Positions 21,780 through 30,397 of a stretch of DNA of 64,000 nt are shown piece by piece. The first letter of the stretch is position 1, and every line of letters begins with the position of its first letter. This stretch comes from Phycisphaerales bacterium (GTDB taxonomy: Bacteria; Planctomycetota; Phycisphaerae; UBA1845; Fen-1342), in the NCBI GenBank assembly GCA_016710275.1, contig JADJXS010000001.1:372001-436000 (forward strand). The letters are read 5' to 3'. The notes under the pieces are model-generated. The model ran no database searches and was not told the origin of the DNA. It worked only from the letters and a program-made list of their open reading frames with translations. Both the position numbers and the translations under genes were made by a program.

Positions 21780-22172
21780 CGCGGAATCCTGTTCACCTGA
21801 TGCCCGATCGCACCGCCGGCCGCCCGATTCGGCCGCCCATCGACGCGGAATCTCCCATCCTCGTACTTATCGGCTCCGATCCCATGCTCCCTGACCGCCG
21901 GAAACGCGCGGCCGGGGTCATGGGCCGGTCGGCCGATTCTACGCCCTCTCGCCCCCGCAAGTGCGCCCAAAACCGTTCCCAACCCATTGTCGCGGCTGGG
22001 CTTTGTCCGTCAACGCCGCCCGCTCGCGTTGGCGGACACTCTCAGCCCGGCTACGATCGACTGCGGCCGGCCGGCAAGTCCCGACGGCCATCCGCGCAGC
22101 CGATAGAAACGGGTGCGCCGACCAGTTGGCGCATTACTGCGGCGGACCGCCGTCAGCGAGGGTGCAGGAACG

Positions 22173-22826
22173 ATGCGATACGCTTCACTGAGAATCGGGC
22201 GGCGGGCGGCGGGGGGCGAAGTGGCCGCGAGGGGAGTCGCGCCATCGCCGCGGAGAATCGTGATGGCGGCGGCGGGGATCGTGGCGGCGGTTTCGCTGGC
22301 GCTCTGCTCCTGTACGGCCGGGTTCCTGAGCTATATCACCGAAGAGCGGCAGGGCAACGTCTTCGTGATCTTCGTGAACAACGCGCCGGCCCGGGCAGCC
22401 TTCACCTTCGGCAGCTATGACTCGCTGGATCGAAACCCGCCCGGCGCCGTGGCGCTGCAGCAGCTTCGCGTGGAGGCCAACAGCAGCGCGGCACAGGTGA
22501 CGCTGCCCTGCCGTCGCGATATCGCGGTGGCGACGGCGGCGCTGATCAAGCGCGCCATCGACACCGACGCCGACCGCAACCTTCAGAATTTCGACGCCGA
22601 CGCCTTCGGCGAAACCGTGCACTTCTCGACCGCCCCGGTCGCCTCGGACTCGGCCTCGCTGCCGACCGCGGGCGAATCGAACGGGCGGAACATGCGCCTC
22701 GGCGTGGATTTCACCTGCGGCGACACGCTGATCTTCACGTTCGAGGAGGACCCGGACGCCCCCGGCGGATTCCGGATCGACTTCGAAGTGATCCCCGACG
22801 TGGAGCCGGACGACGACGACCGCTGA
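22173..22826 (+). CDS. Small exported lipoprotein of unknown function
   Basis: 217 residues from the ATG at 22173 (AGGAAC just before it); an ATG at 22263, directly before the signal, is possible. Hydrophobic stretch AAAGIVAAVSLALCSC gives a lipobox with two candidate Cys. The mature part has VFVIFVNNAPARAAFTFGSYDSLD and a C-terminus rich in Asp. A Cys pair (LPCRRD and FTCGDT) could be disulphide linked. No family recognised. Confidence 0.65.
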   Translation: MRYASLRIGRRAAGGEVAARGVAPSPRRIVMAAAGIVAAVSLALCSCTAGFLSYITEERQGNVFVIFVNNAPARAAFTFGSYDSLDRNPPGAVALQQLRVEANSSAAQVTLPCRRDIAVATAALIKRAIDTDADRNLQNFDADAFGETVHFSTAPVASDSASLPTAGESNGRNMRLGVDFTCGDTLIFTFEEDPDAPGGFRIDFEVIPDVEPDDDDR

Positions 22827-22836
22827 TCCACCGGGT

Positions 22837-22890
22837 CGCGGCTGAATCGCGCTCACAATCTCTGCCGGTGATTGCATCCTGATCGGTCGG
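22837..22890. repeat. Left 54-bp direct repeat flanking the TcmP cassette
   Basis: Starts 10 bp after the stop of the small lipoprotein. It matches 24592-24645 in the same orientation at 49 of 54 positions by hand alignment; both begin CGCGGCTGAA and both end ATC(G/A)(G/A)TCGG-like. Confidence 0.9.
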
Positions 22891-22969
22891 TGCGTTGATT
22901 GACCATGCCCTTGCAACCCCACGTTGGTTTGGTGTATGTTAGGTATGTTGTCGTGTACGGGGAGTCGAA

Positions 22970-23857
22970 ATGGCCGACCACAAATTCGGCGGCGACTGGA
23001 CGTCTGCGAAGCTCGACCGCATTCGCAAGTACCTCTGCGCGTACACCACCATTTTTGAAAGAAACAAGAGGGCGTGCCACTTCCGCACAATCTATGTTGA
23101 CGCGTTCGCAGGAACGGGGCATCGTTCGGACTCCGTACCGACCCATGTGGGGACGGAACTGTATGAGAGCGAGACCGACGCCGACACGGAATCGTACAAG
23201 AAGGGCAGCGCGCGGATTGCCCTCGAAGTGCGGCCGCCTTTCCATCAATACGTCTTCATCGAGCGCGACGCCGCCCGGGTCGAGGAGCTTCGACAACAGG
23301 TCGCCGCATCGGAGCCGCGCCCGGGATCGGCGACTGTCCATCAATCCGACTCCAACGAGTTTCTCAATCGATGGTGCCGGGAAACCGATTGGGAGACGCA
23401 CCGGGCGGTCGTGTTTCTCGACCCCTACGGAATGCAGGTGGATTGGACCACAATGGAGGCGCTCGCCCGGACAAAGTCAATCGACGTGTGGGTCTTGTTC
23501 CCGGTCGGCATGGCGGTGAACCGGCTGCTTACCGGCAACGGCATTCCCCCTCCCGAGTGGGCGGGCGCACTGACCCGATTTCTGGGAACAGACGAATGGC
23601 AATCGGCCTTCTATCAGCGGCAAGACGAAGATACCCTCTTCGGCAAAGAACCCCGGGAAGTGAAAGTCGCAACGTGGAAGTCGATCGGAGAATATTTCGT
23701 GAAGCGGCTAACAGCTGTGTTTGAGCGGGTCGCGACCAATCCTCTCCCGCTCTGCAACTCACGCGGCACGCCGATTTACCTGCTGTGCTTCGCGGCCGGA
23801 AACCCGAAGGGCGCTACGACGGCCGTGAAGATCGCCAGCGACGTTCTCAAGCCCTGA
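22970..23857 (+). CDS. tcmP: Three-Cys-motif partner protein TcmP
   Basis: 295 residues; ATG at 22970 with GGGGAG six bases before it. Signature features: N-terminal W-T-x-x-K-L-x-x-I-x-K-Y-L-x-x-Y block, then TIYVDAFAGTG near residue 43, VFIERD near 100 and FLDPYGMQVDW near 150. The family was defined by genomic pairing with a three-Cys-motif protein, as found here 12 bp downstream. The layout (AFAGTG, DPYG) resembles a Rossmann-fold methyltransferase, but the activity is not established. The pair is sporadic in bacteria and archaea, which suggests a mobile accessory function, perhaps defence; that is inference. Confidence 0.93.
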   Translation: MADHKFGGDWTSAKLDRIRKYLCAYTTIFERNKRACHFRTIYVDAFAGTGHRSDSVPTHVGTELYESETDADTESYKKGSARIALEVRPPFHQYVFIERDAARVEELRQQVAASEPRPGSATVHQSDSNEFLNRWCRETDWETHRAVVFLDPYGMQVDWTTMEALARTKSIDVWVLFPVGMAVNRLLTGNGIPPPEWAGALTRFLGTDEWQSAFYQRQDEDTLFGKEPREVKVATWKSIGEYFVKRLTAVFERVATNPLPLCNSRGTPIYLLCFAAGNPKGATTAVKIASDVLKP

Positions 23858-23869
23858 GGTCTGTGCCCC

Positions 23870-24637
23870 ATGGCGACGAACTCCAAGATCGAGTGGACCG
23901 AGATGACCTGGAACCCGGTGACGGGCTGCACCAGGATCAGCGAAGGCTGCCGCCATTGCTATGCGGAGCGAATGGCCCGGCGGCTCAAGGCGATGGGGAA
24001 TGCCCGCTACGACGAAGGTTTTAGCCTGACGCTGCATCCGGATCTCGTGGACCTGCCACGAAGGCTACGCGCGCCGCGCGTGATATTCGTCAACTCCATG
24101 AGCGACCTGTTTCATGACAAGGTGCCGACGGATTTCATCCGGCGCGTCTTCGACACGATGGCCGCATGCCCCCAACATACCTTTCAGGTGCTTACAAAGC
24201 GAAGCGCTCGGCTGAGGGCGCTTGCGCCGGAATTGCCGTGGCCCAAGCAGGTGTGGATGGGGGTCAGCGTGGAGGATCAACGCGTGACGGGGCGCATCGA
24301 CGACATCCGCGCCATCCCCGCCCACATTCGCTTCCTCTCATGCGAACCGCTCATTGGGCCGCTCGATGATCTGCCGCTTGACGGGATTTCGTGGGTGATC
24401 GTCGGCGGTGAGTCCGGCCCCGGAGCCAGGCCTATGAGCGCGTCCTGGGCGCGGTCCATACGGAGTCAGTGCCGCCGCGCCGGTGTGCCGTTCTTTTTCA
24501 AGCAATGGGGTGGGGTTCGCAAGGAGCTTCGCGGGCGCGAGCTGGACGGTCGCACTTACGATGAGATGCCGCTGCGAGTCGAACGTCGCGCCGCGGCTGA
24601 AACGCGCTCTCGATCTCTGCCGGTGATCGCATCCTGA
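23870..24637 (+). CDS. Three-Cys-motif protein (phage Gp37/Gp68-like, DUF5131)
   Basis: 255 residues. N-terminus IEWTEMTWNPVTGC, followed by C-x6-C-x2-C (CTRISEGCRHCY), the motif that names the family and resembles an Fe-S/radical-SAM-like cluster. Later motifs: VIFVNSMSDLFHDKVP, FQVLTKR, VWMGVSVEDQ, RFLSCEPLIGPL, VIVGGESGPGARPM and PFFFKQWGG, all typical for this family, which is also found in phages. Reaction unknown. The last 12 codons (ETRSRSLPVIAS) lie inside the right direct repeat, so the natural C-terminus may have been replaced or created by the rearrangement. Confidence 0.9.
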   Translation: MATNSKIEWTEMTWNPVTGCTRISEGCRHCYAERMARRLKAMGNARYDEGFSLTLHPDLVDLPRRLRAPRVIFVNSMSDLFHDKVPTDFIRRVFDTMAACPQHTFQVLTKRSARLRALAPELPWPKQVWMGVSVEDQRVTGRIDDIRAIPAHIRFLSCEPLIGPLDDLPLDGISWVIVGGESGPGARPMSASWARSIRSQCRRAGVPFFFKQWGGVRKELRGRELDGRTYDEMPLRVERRAAAETRSRSLPVIAS

Positions 24638-24645
24638 TCGATCGG
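24592..24645. repeat. Right 54-bp direct repeat flanking the TcmP cassette
   Basis: Second copy of the 22837-22890 sequence, 1755 bp away, overlapping the last codons of the three-Cys gene and its TGA. Confidence 0.9.
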
Positions 24646-24674
24646 CCGCGGGACGGCGTGCGCCTTCGCGAGTG

Positions 24675-25496
24675 TCACCCCGGCGCCGGCCGGCGGCTGT
24701 CGCGCCACATGTGCCAGATCAGAATGCCCACGCCGCCGACCAGCAGCATGTCGGCCACGTTGAACACCCACGGCCAGATTTCCCGCCCGAAGAACGTCGA
24801 GTTGATCTTGATGAAATCGCGGACGTGCCCGATCGGCGCGTCGATCGGCGCCCCAGGCGGCAGGCTGAGCGTCGCCCCACCCTCCGCCGCCGGATACTCG
24901 CGCAGCACGATGCGATCCTCCTGATCCTCGCGCTCATAAAACCGCCGCTGCTCGTGCATGTCGAGCCGCACAAGCTGGACATTGATCCGGTCGTACATGT
25001 TGCCCAGCGCCCCGGCCAGAATGCCGCCCAAGGCAATCTGCAGGATCGCCCGCCGCGGCGAGCTGTTGAGGAACATCCAGACCACCAGCACCAGCGCCAG
25101 CGCGGACGCGCCCAGAAAAACGCTCGTGCGACCCGCCCCGATGCCGAACAGCGCGCCGGGGTTGAACATGGTCGTGAAGGAGAGCACATGCGGAATCAGC
25201 GTGACCGGCTCGCCGCCCTGCCGCAGCCAGTGGAAGACGACGTGCTTGGACCATAGGTCCAGCACCAGGCCGAAGACGGCGAAGAGCCAGAAGCGGGCAT
25301 GAGCGCCGGGGTGCGCCCAGCACGTCGGCTCGATGTACACCGCCGCCGCATCCGGGCCGCCGGTCACAATCGCGCCTGTGCCTCCGTCGGATACCGCGGC
25401 GTCGGCGCGCACCGCGGCTGGCGGTGAGGCGGCGGCGTTGGTTGGGGGGGGTGCGGAGTCCACGTTGGCGGGGGATTCTATCGGCGAGGCGGCCAT
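24675..25496 (-). CDS. lspA: Lipoprotein signal peptidase (signal peptidase II) with insertion
   Basis: 273 residues from the ATG at 25496 (a GTG at 25529 is an alternative; neither has a clear ribosome site). It is an inner-membrane aspartyl protease that cuts lipoprotein signals after lipidation. Conserved boxes: LDLWSKHVVF, TMFNPGALFGIG, GALGNMYDRI (first catalytic Asp) and VFNVADMLLVGGVGIL (second catalytic Asp). Usual LspA is about 160 residues; this one has a Ala/Pro-rich N-terminal extension of about 65 residues and about 65 extra residues between the two catalytic boxes. The many lipoproteins in this window are its likely substrates. Confidence 0.93.
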   Translation of the reverse strand: MAASPIESPANVDSAPPPTNAAASPPAAVRADAAVSDGGTGAIVTGGPDAAAVYIEPTCWAHPGAHARFWLFAVFGLVLDLWSKHVVFHWLRQGGEPVTLIPHVLSFTTMFNPGALFGIGAGRTSVFLGASALALVLVVWMFLNSSPRRAILQIALGGILAGALGNMYDRINVQLVRLDMHEQRRFYEREDQEDRIVLREYPAAEGGATLSLPPGAPIDAPIGHVRDFIKINSTFFGREIWPWVFNVADMLLVGGVGILIWHMWRDSRRPAPG

Positions 25497-25602
25497 CCGC
25501 GCACCGCTGCGAGGGGACAATTGTCGCACCGCGAATCGGCCGCGCGTTCAAGGCCTGTTGAGAAGTAGAGGAATGAGAAGTTGTGTGAAGTCGCCCTGGC
25601 AC

Positions 25603-25620
25603 CACCCGCTGAAGCGGGTG
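25603..25620. repeat. REP-like hairpin
   Basis: Arms CACCCGC and GCGGGTG with loop TGAA, flanked by GGCAC and GTGCC-like outer bases. Just downstream of the DksA-like gene on the minus strand, without a T-run, so more likely a dispersed palindrome than a terminator. Confidence 0.6.
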
Positions 25621-25639
25621 CAGTGCCGGCCAACGGCCA

Positions 25640-26584
25640 TTAATACCGCCGGATCTTCCCGCGCTCCTGCTCGAGCATGTACTCGTAGCAGTACTTGGCC
25701 CACGGCTGGGCCTTCAGCCGCGCCTTGCCGATCGGCTTGCCCGTCGCCAGGCACAGCCCATAGGTGCGCTTCTCGATGCGATCCAGCGCCGCATCGATCT
25801 CGCGAAGCTCCTGCTGCCCCCCCTCGATCAGCCCCAGCGTGAACTCCTGCTCGAAATTGTCCGTCCCCAGGTCGGCCATGTGGATCGGCATGCTCGACAG
25901 ATCGCCGGAAGACTGGCTGTTGCTGCGCAGCGCCTCATCCCGCATCGTGCTCATATCGCCGACGAGCTGCGATCGCTTCTCCAACAGCATCCCCCGGAAT
26001 TGCTCCAGGTCCTTGCGGCTTAGCCCACTGTCGCCGGAAAGATCCACCGGCTCCGGCGCGATCACCGGCCGCCGAGCCGCAACAGCCTTCCCCGGCGCTG
26101 CCGCCCGCGACCGATCCACCTTGCCCATCGCCGCACCGCCCGCCGATTTCTCCCGCGGCGGCGAAACCGGCGTGGCCACCTGCGCGGGCTTTTCCACCTG
26201 ACGCGTCGTACCGCCTGCCGGCTTCACCGTCTTCTTCCCGGACTCCGCCGAAATCGGGGCGGCCGGCGTGGCGGCGCGCTTCGAACCCGTCACCGCGGCA
26301 AGCTTGCCATTTCGCGAAACGTCAGCCCCAGCGCTGCGCACCACAGCGGCTTTTGCCAACCCCGGCTTCGCCACCGCCAGCTTGACACTCCCCGGCTTCG
26401 CCACCGCCAGCTTGACACTCCCCGGCTTCGCCGGCGCTGATTTCATCATCACGGGCTTGGCCGCTTTCGGCTTCGCGGGCGCCGACTTCACCGGCCGCGC
26501 GCCGGACTTGCCGGCGCGCTTCGCAGGGCGGGCCGGCTTGCGCCGGGCCGCAGAGGACTTGTTCGTTGTTGATTTCTCGGGCAC
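25640..26584 (-). CDS. DksA/TraR-like protein with Lys/Ala/Pro-rich N-terminal tail
   Basis: 314 residues from the GTG at 26584, which has GGAG at 8-9 bases; the frame is open to 26629. Residues 1-200 are a basic, histone-H1-like Lys/Ala/Pro tail with a 30-bp tandem repeat (AVAKPGSVKL). The last 115 residues are DksA-like: coiled-coil LEQFRGMLLEKRSQLVGDM, then the acidic DNFEQEF, IDAALDRIEKRTYG and the C-terminal zinc-finger position. The family normally has C-x2-C...C-x2-C; here the sequence is CLAT...CYEY, so one Cys of each pair is missing. It may bind RNA polymerase or DNA; zinc binding is doubtful. Confidence 0.8.
   Translation of the reverse strand: MPEKSTTNKSSAARRKPARPAKRAGKSGARPVKSAPAKPKAAKPVMMKSAPAKPGSVKLAVAKPGSVKLAVAKPGLAKAAVVRSAGADVSRNGKLAAVTGSKRAATPAAPISAESGKKTVKPAGGTTRQVEKPAQVATPVSPPREKSAGGAAMGKVDRSRAAAPGKAVAARRPVIAPEPVDLSGDSGLSRKDLEQFRGMLLEKRSQLVGDMSTMRDEALRSNSQSSGDLSSMPIHMADLGTDNFEQEFTLGLIEGGQQELREIDAALDRIEKRTYGLCLATGKPIGKARLKAQPWAKYCYEYMLEQERGKIRRY
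26361..26440. repeat. 30-bp in-frame tandem repeat, 2.5 copies
   Basis: Units at 26361-26390 and 26391-26420 are identical; a partial third follows. It encodes the AVAKPGSVKL decapeptide of the DksA-like N-terminal tail. Confidence 0.9.
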
Positions 26585-26898
26585 CGCCGGCTCTCCGGGC
26601 GGACAAGGAAGCCACTGCGCGCCCCTCAAGAAAGAGCGCGGCCGACGGGGAGCGGCACGGCCAGTCCGTGGTCGCCGGGGAATCCGCCGGGTGGGTGGTC
26701 CAAAGCCTCGTCATCCTATCGGCCGCGGCCAATCGTGTCAAATACGGCCCGGTCCGATCCGCCCGATCCAGAGGCCGCCACGTCGCAAGGTGACTCATCC
26801 GCCGGGAGCCCAGGTCCGGCACCGCGCCGCTCGACCCCCCGCCCCAGAAGCGCCTATTTATTGCCCCCCCCACTTCTCACCACGCCCCATCCCCCGCC

Positions 26899-28599
26899 TC
26901 ACCGCATCACCGGCAGCGACACCCCTCCCGGCGGCCCCTTGTCTCCCGGCTTCGCGGGCGAATCCGTCGCCTCATCCGCCGCCGGCTCCAGCGGCTCAAA
27001 CGTCAGCGGGTCCGGCTCCGTCGGCAGAAACACATCCTCAAAATCGTCGCCGTCCACATCCCGTCGCAGCAGCATGTACGTCTGCACCGCCGCCGTGTGA
27101 TACAGGCTGAACCCATACGCCGGCACCAGCGCCGCCAACAGAAACACCCACAACCCCGCCAGCCAGCGCATCACCCGCACCCCCGCCGGCGCGGGATCAT
27201 GCGGAATCACCCCGCCGACCGCCCCTCCCGGCAGCCACGACAGATCGCTCCACGCCGGCATCCACCACACCTGCGTCCCTGCGCCGCCCGAACCCGTCGC
27301 CGCGCGCCCCGATTCACCCCATGCAGGCCCCACCTCGGCCACCTCCCCGCGGCCGGCGTCAAATCGCTCCACGATCGTCGCGTGCGTCATCTTCAGCGTC
27401 ACCAGCACCGCCCCGCGCGCCACCAGCAGCGCCGGCACCGCGAACACCAGGGAGATCATCGCGTAGATCGCCGCCTTCCACGGCCGCTGCAGCAGGTACG
27501 CCGCGCCGCACTGCAGCGCGTCAAGTGCGTCCGACCCGCGCGCTGCCAGCGCCGCCCGCGCCAGCGGCCCCGACGGCAGCACCACAATCAGCACCAGCGC
27601 CAGCAGTGCCCCCGCCACCAGCGCCGGCAGCAGCAGCGCCCCCGCCAGCACATACCCCACAAACCCCAACAGCGACACGTTGAACAGCAGCCCGAACGCC
27701 GTCGCCCCCGCCAGCACCGCCCCCGCCGCCAGCACCTTGCGCCCGCCGCGCGCCTCCGGAGACGGCGACTGCCGTCCCCGCAGAATCCCCGACAGGATCA
27801 TCACGCCGCCCAGCAGCAGCAGGATCGTCGGCGTCCAGCCCCGCGCCGGCACCGCCGCCAGCGCCCCCAGCAGATACCCGGGGATCATCAGCAGCGGCCC
27901 GCCGACGGCCAGCACCGCCGCCGGCCCCACCGCCAGCACCGCGATGGCGCTCCGCCGCTCCCAGGCATAGGCCAGCGATTCCGAAAGGTCCGGCGCCAGC
28001 CCCCGCGCCGATTGCACCGCCGCGTGTCGCGACAGCGCGACGCCGAACAGCCCGACCACCAGCGCATAAACCGTAAACAGCACGGCGGCAAACCACGGCC
28101 GTGTGACCAGCAGCCACAACACACCCGATCCCGCACTGCCGATCGACCCCGGGAGCGACGGCTGCGCGTCGAACGCGCTGCCCCCCCAGCCGATCCGCCC
28201 GGCCAGCAACCCGCGCGCCCCCGCCGCCAGGCAATGTGCCTGATAATCCACAAATGCCGCGAACGGCCCATCCAGCATCGGCCGACCGGCCGTCCCGGCG
28301 GCGCGTTCGACGGCCAGCGCCTGTCCCAGCCGCCAACTCTCAAACGCGGGATACGAAAGCGTCGCGAAGCGCCCGATTTCGGATTGCTCAATGCTTGCGG
28401 CCGGCGTGCCGAGCACGCGGGCCGAGGTCGGCCACAGGCGGTCGAGCACGGACCCGGCGGCCGCGAGCGTGATGACCGCGGCCAGGCCGATGAGCAGGCG
28501 CGAGAGGTGGGCCGCCGACCGCAGTTGCGTGAGCATCCGCAGAATCGGGAAGGAAGCGTGCCAATCGATCGGCCGTGCGACACCGCGCTGCTCGGTCAT
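26899..28599 (-). CDS. Polytopic membrane protein of unknown function
   Basis: 566 residues from the ATG at 28599, chosen because GGAG lies at the right distance; ATG 28611 is also possible. About eight transmembrane segments: one near residue 40, then a periplasmic-type domain, then clusters VLWLLVTRPWFAAVLFTVYALVV, AVLAVGPAAVLAVGGPLLMIPG, ILLLLGGVMILSGIL, and others, ending with a long acidic cytoplasmic tail (DVDGDDFEDVFLP). The helices contain no catalytic motif I know. Long stretches of Ala/Gly/Leu make family recognition unsafe. Confidence 0.75.
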   Translation of the reverse strand: MTEQRGVARPIDWHASFPILRMLTQLRSAAHLSRLLIGLAAVITLAAAGSVLDRLWPTSARVLGTPAASIEQSEIGRFATLSYPAFESWRLGQALAVERAAGTAGRPMLDGPFAAFVDYQAHCLAAGARGLLAGRIGWGGSAFDAQPSLPGSIGSAGSGVLWLLVTRPWFAAVLFTVYALVVGLFGVALSRHAAVQSARGLAPDLSESLAYAWERRSAIAVLAVGPAAVLAVGGPLLMIPGYLLGALAAVPARGWTPTILLLLGGVMILSGILRGRQSPSPEARGGRKVLAAGAVLAGATAFGLLFNVSLLGFVGYVLAGALLLPALVAGALLALVLIVVLPSGPLARAALAARGSDALDALQCGAAYLLQRPWKAAIYAMISLVFAVPALLVARGAVLVTLKMTHATIVERFDAGRGEVAEVGPAWGESGRAATGSGGAGTQVWWMPAWSDLSWLPGGAVGGVIPHDPAPAGVRVMRWLAGLWVFLLAALVPAYGFSLYHTAAVQTYMLLRRDVDGDDFEDVFLPTEPDPLTFEPLEPAADEATDSPAKPGDKGPPGGVSLPVMR

Positions 28600-28869
28600 C
28601 CACATCTCCACTTCGCCGCGGTCGGATCATCAGGTCGGCGGCATTATAGCGCGTCCGGCGGTGGCATGGCCTCGCGATACTCCGCGTAAGCATGCGCCCT
28701 CTGAACAGCATCGCCCCACTTCAATCCGTGAAAACCCCCTCTCATGAAATGAGTATGTTCGGCCCGCAGGAGGGGCGCTGCCCACCCGCGGACCGAACGC
28801 ACCGCCCCGTCGCGCATGACCCCCCGCGCGCAGAACCAGTCCGCTGTTCACCCCCCTTCGCCGCCGAAC

Positions 28870-29907
28870 CTACTTCATCAATCTCGACAGGTGCGCCTCA
28901 AACCGCGGCTTCTGCTCCGCCGTCAGCAGCGCGTCAATCCGCTTCCGCAGCCCCTCCGTCAGCGCTGCGCGCTGCGTCGCATCCCGGCCCGCCGCCCGCC
29001 GCTCGGCCGAAATCTCCCGTTCGATCGTGCGAAGCGCGCTGCGCTGTTCCGACGACAGCCCGCTGCGCCTCGCCGCCCTCAGCAATGCCGACGCGCTGGG
29101 CCCGCGACCACCGACCGCACCGGACGCGCCGCCGACCTCGTCATCGCCCCCCTCGGCCTCCCGCGCCGCCAGCCACTCATCCAGCTTTGCAGCCTGCTCT
29201 TCCGGAAGCTGCGCTCGAAAGTCGGCGATGAGCGCCGCCGTCACCTTCTCCGGATCCATCTCGACCGCGTTGATCTTGGCCCGCAGTTCCGCCACCTTCA
29301 CGAACTCCCCCGCCTCGCGCGCCGTGCGCATCTCCGCCAGCAGCGGCTCGATCGCCGACCGGCTGGCGGTCCACGCCTGGCCCATGTGCTTGCCGACAAG
29401 CTGGTGAAACCGCCCGCGCAGCTCCCCCGTCAACTCCAGCGCCTGCGGCAGCGACCCGATCACGCGCTGATTCCATTCCCACCCGCGCCCCTGTGCCTCC
29501 ACCCGTTCCACCGCCGCGATCAGCCGCCCCAACTGCTCCGGCCGCAGCAGCGGCTCAATATGCGAAACCGCTTCATCGAAGAAAGGCGTCGGATCGGCCA
29601 GCTCGTGCATGGCCTCGTTCAACTCGGCCGTGCGGGCGGCGTCGCCGCGCGCGGCGCGCAGCTCGCGCAGCTTCTCGTTGAGCTGATCGCCCTGCGCCCG
29701 GGCACGGGGCATGATGTCCGCCACAATTCGATCGAACCGCTCCTGTTGGAGCTTGTCCAACCCCAGCTCATCCGCGACGCCCTCCAGCGACTCCTCCACC
29801 CAGTCGGCCTTGGCCTTCCCGACGTCCACGCCGGCACTGCGATCCTGAGCGGCCGCCACGGCGCAGACCGCGGCTGTCACAACACCTGCAAGCCAGATTC
29901 GCCTCAC
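28870..29907 (-). CDS. Secreted helical protein of unknown function
   Basis: 345 residues from the GTG at 29907 (AGGGAG 8 bases before it). Signal peptide VRRIWLAGVVTAAVCAVAAAQ. The mature part is almost entirely predicted helix, rich in Glu, Arg, Ala and Leu, with repeated blocks of the type L-x-x-x-Q-x-x-R-x-x-x-I and no Cys. It resembles the periplasmic Spy/CpxP type in composition, but no diagnostic LTxxQ motif was seen with confidence. The reading frame stays open upstream through the palindromic repeats, which is not coding. Confidence 0.65.
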   Translation of the reverse strand: MRRIWLAGVVTAAVCAVAAAQDRSAGVDVGKAKADWVEESLEGVADELGLDKLQQERFDRIVADIMPRARAQGDQLNEKLRELRAARGDAARTAELNEAMHELADPTPFFDEAVSHIEPLLRPEQLGRLIAAVERVEAQGRGWEWNQRVIGSLPQALELTGELRGRFHQLVGKHMGQAWTASRSAIEPLLAEMRTAREAGEFVKVAELRAKINAVEMDPEKVTAALIADFRAQLPEEQAAKLDEWLAAREAEGGDDEVGGASGAVGGRGPSASALLRAARRSGLSSEQRSALRTIEREISAERRAAGRDATQRAALTEGLRKRIDALLTAEQKPRFEAHLSRLMK

Positions 29908-30010
29908 GGAGATTCTCCCTGTCAGCGGGCAATCGGGGGGTCGGAACGAACCACGCCCGCCAATGGTGGGATTCCGGCCGACACTCCGAATATTCGGCCG
30001 ATGGAAGTGG

Positions 30011-30159
30011 CACCGCCCTTCCGGGCGGTGCAGCGCATCGGGCAGAAGCCCGATGCCACACGCCCGATGCCACATGCTTTCGCCGAGTGCCATGCCGCGC
30101 GTTGGGTGCCATACCGACGGCTTTGCGTCGCCATGTGGCACCGGGCTTCTGCCCGGTGC
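30011..30159. repeat. Three REP-like palindromes
   Basis: CACCGCCC-TTCC-GGGCGGTG (30011-30030), GCATCGGGC-AGAA-GCCCGATGC (30035-30056) and GCACCGGGC-TTCT-GCCCGGTGC (30138-30159). The first two match the pair at 4780-4825 in core and order reversed, so this is a dispersed family in this genome. Confidence 0.85.
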
Positions 30160-30324
30160 TTCGCCCGCTAGGGCGCACGATCGTTGCCAGGGCCTTCAGG
30201 CCCTGGAATCCGGCCACCCCAACCCACTCCTTTATGCTCTCCCCCCGCCTCCCGCACCAATCCCCTCTCTTTCTCTCTCCGCGCTCTCTTCGCCTCTGCG
30301 AGAGACCGAATTACCCGCGCCCCC

Positions 30325-30371
30325 AAACAAGAACCGCGCCGGCGCACCCCCTGCGGAGCGCGCCGGCGCGG
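30325..30371 (-). terminator. Rho-independent-type terminator after secDF
   Basis: Perfect 12-bp inverted repeat: CCGCGCCGGCGC (30334-30345) and GCGCCGGCGCGG (30360-30371) with a 14-nt loop. On the minus strand it is followed by TTCTTGTTT. It lies 26 bp beyond the secDF stop. Confidence 0.65.
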
Positions 30372-30397
30372 CCTCTTCTCACTTCCCGATCAGCGAC

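Larger units (their letters stand above)
29908..30397. other. Gene-free stretch with REP-like palindromes and terminator
   Basis: 490 bp between the convergent/tandem minus-strand genes. It carries three REP-like hairpins (30011-30030, 30035-30056, 30138-30159), a GGCCTTCAGGCC-type short palindrome near 30190 and the putative secDF terminator at 30325-30371. No gene was seen. Confidence 0.6.

Noticed and set aside
22900..22969. AT-richer stretch before tcmP as a phage-type promoter
   Set aside because: GGTATGTT and similar words occur, but no -35/-10 pair could be supported.
30138..30159. Hairpin near 30150 as a terminator
   Set aside because: No T-run on either strand; it belongs to the dispersed palindrome family.
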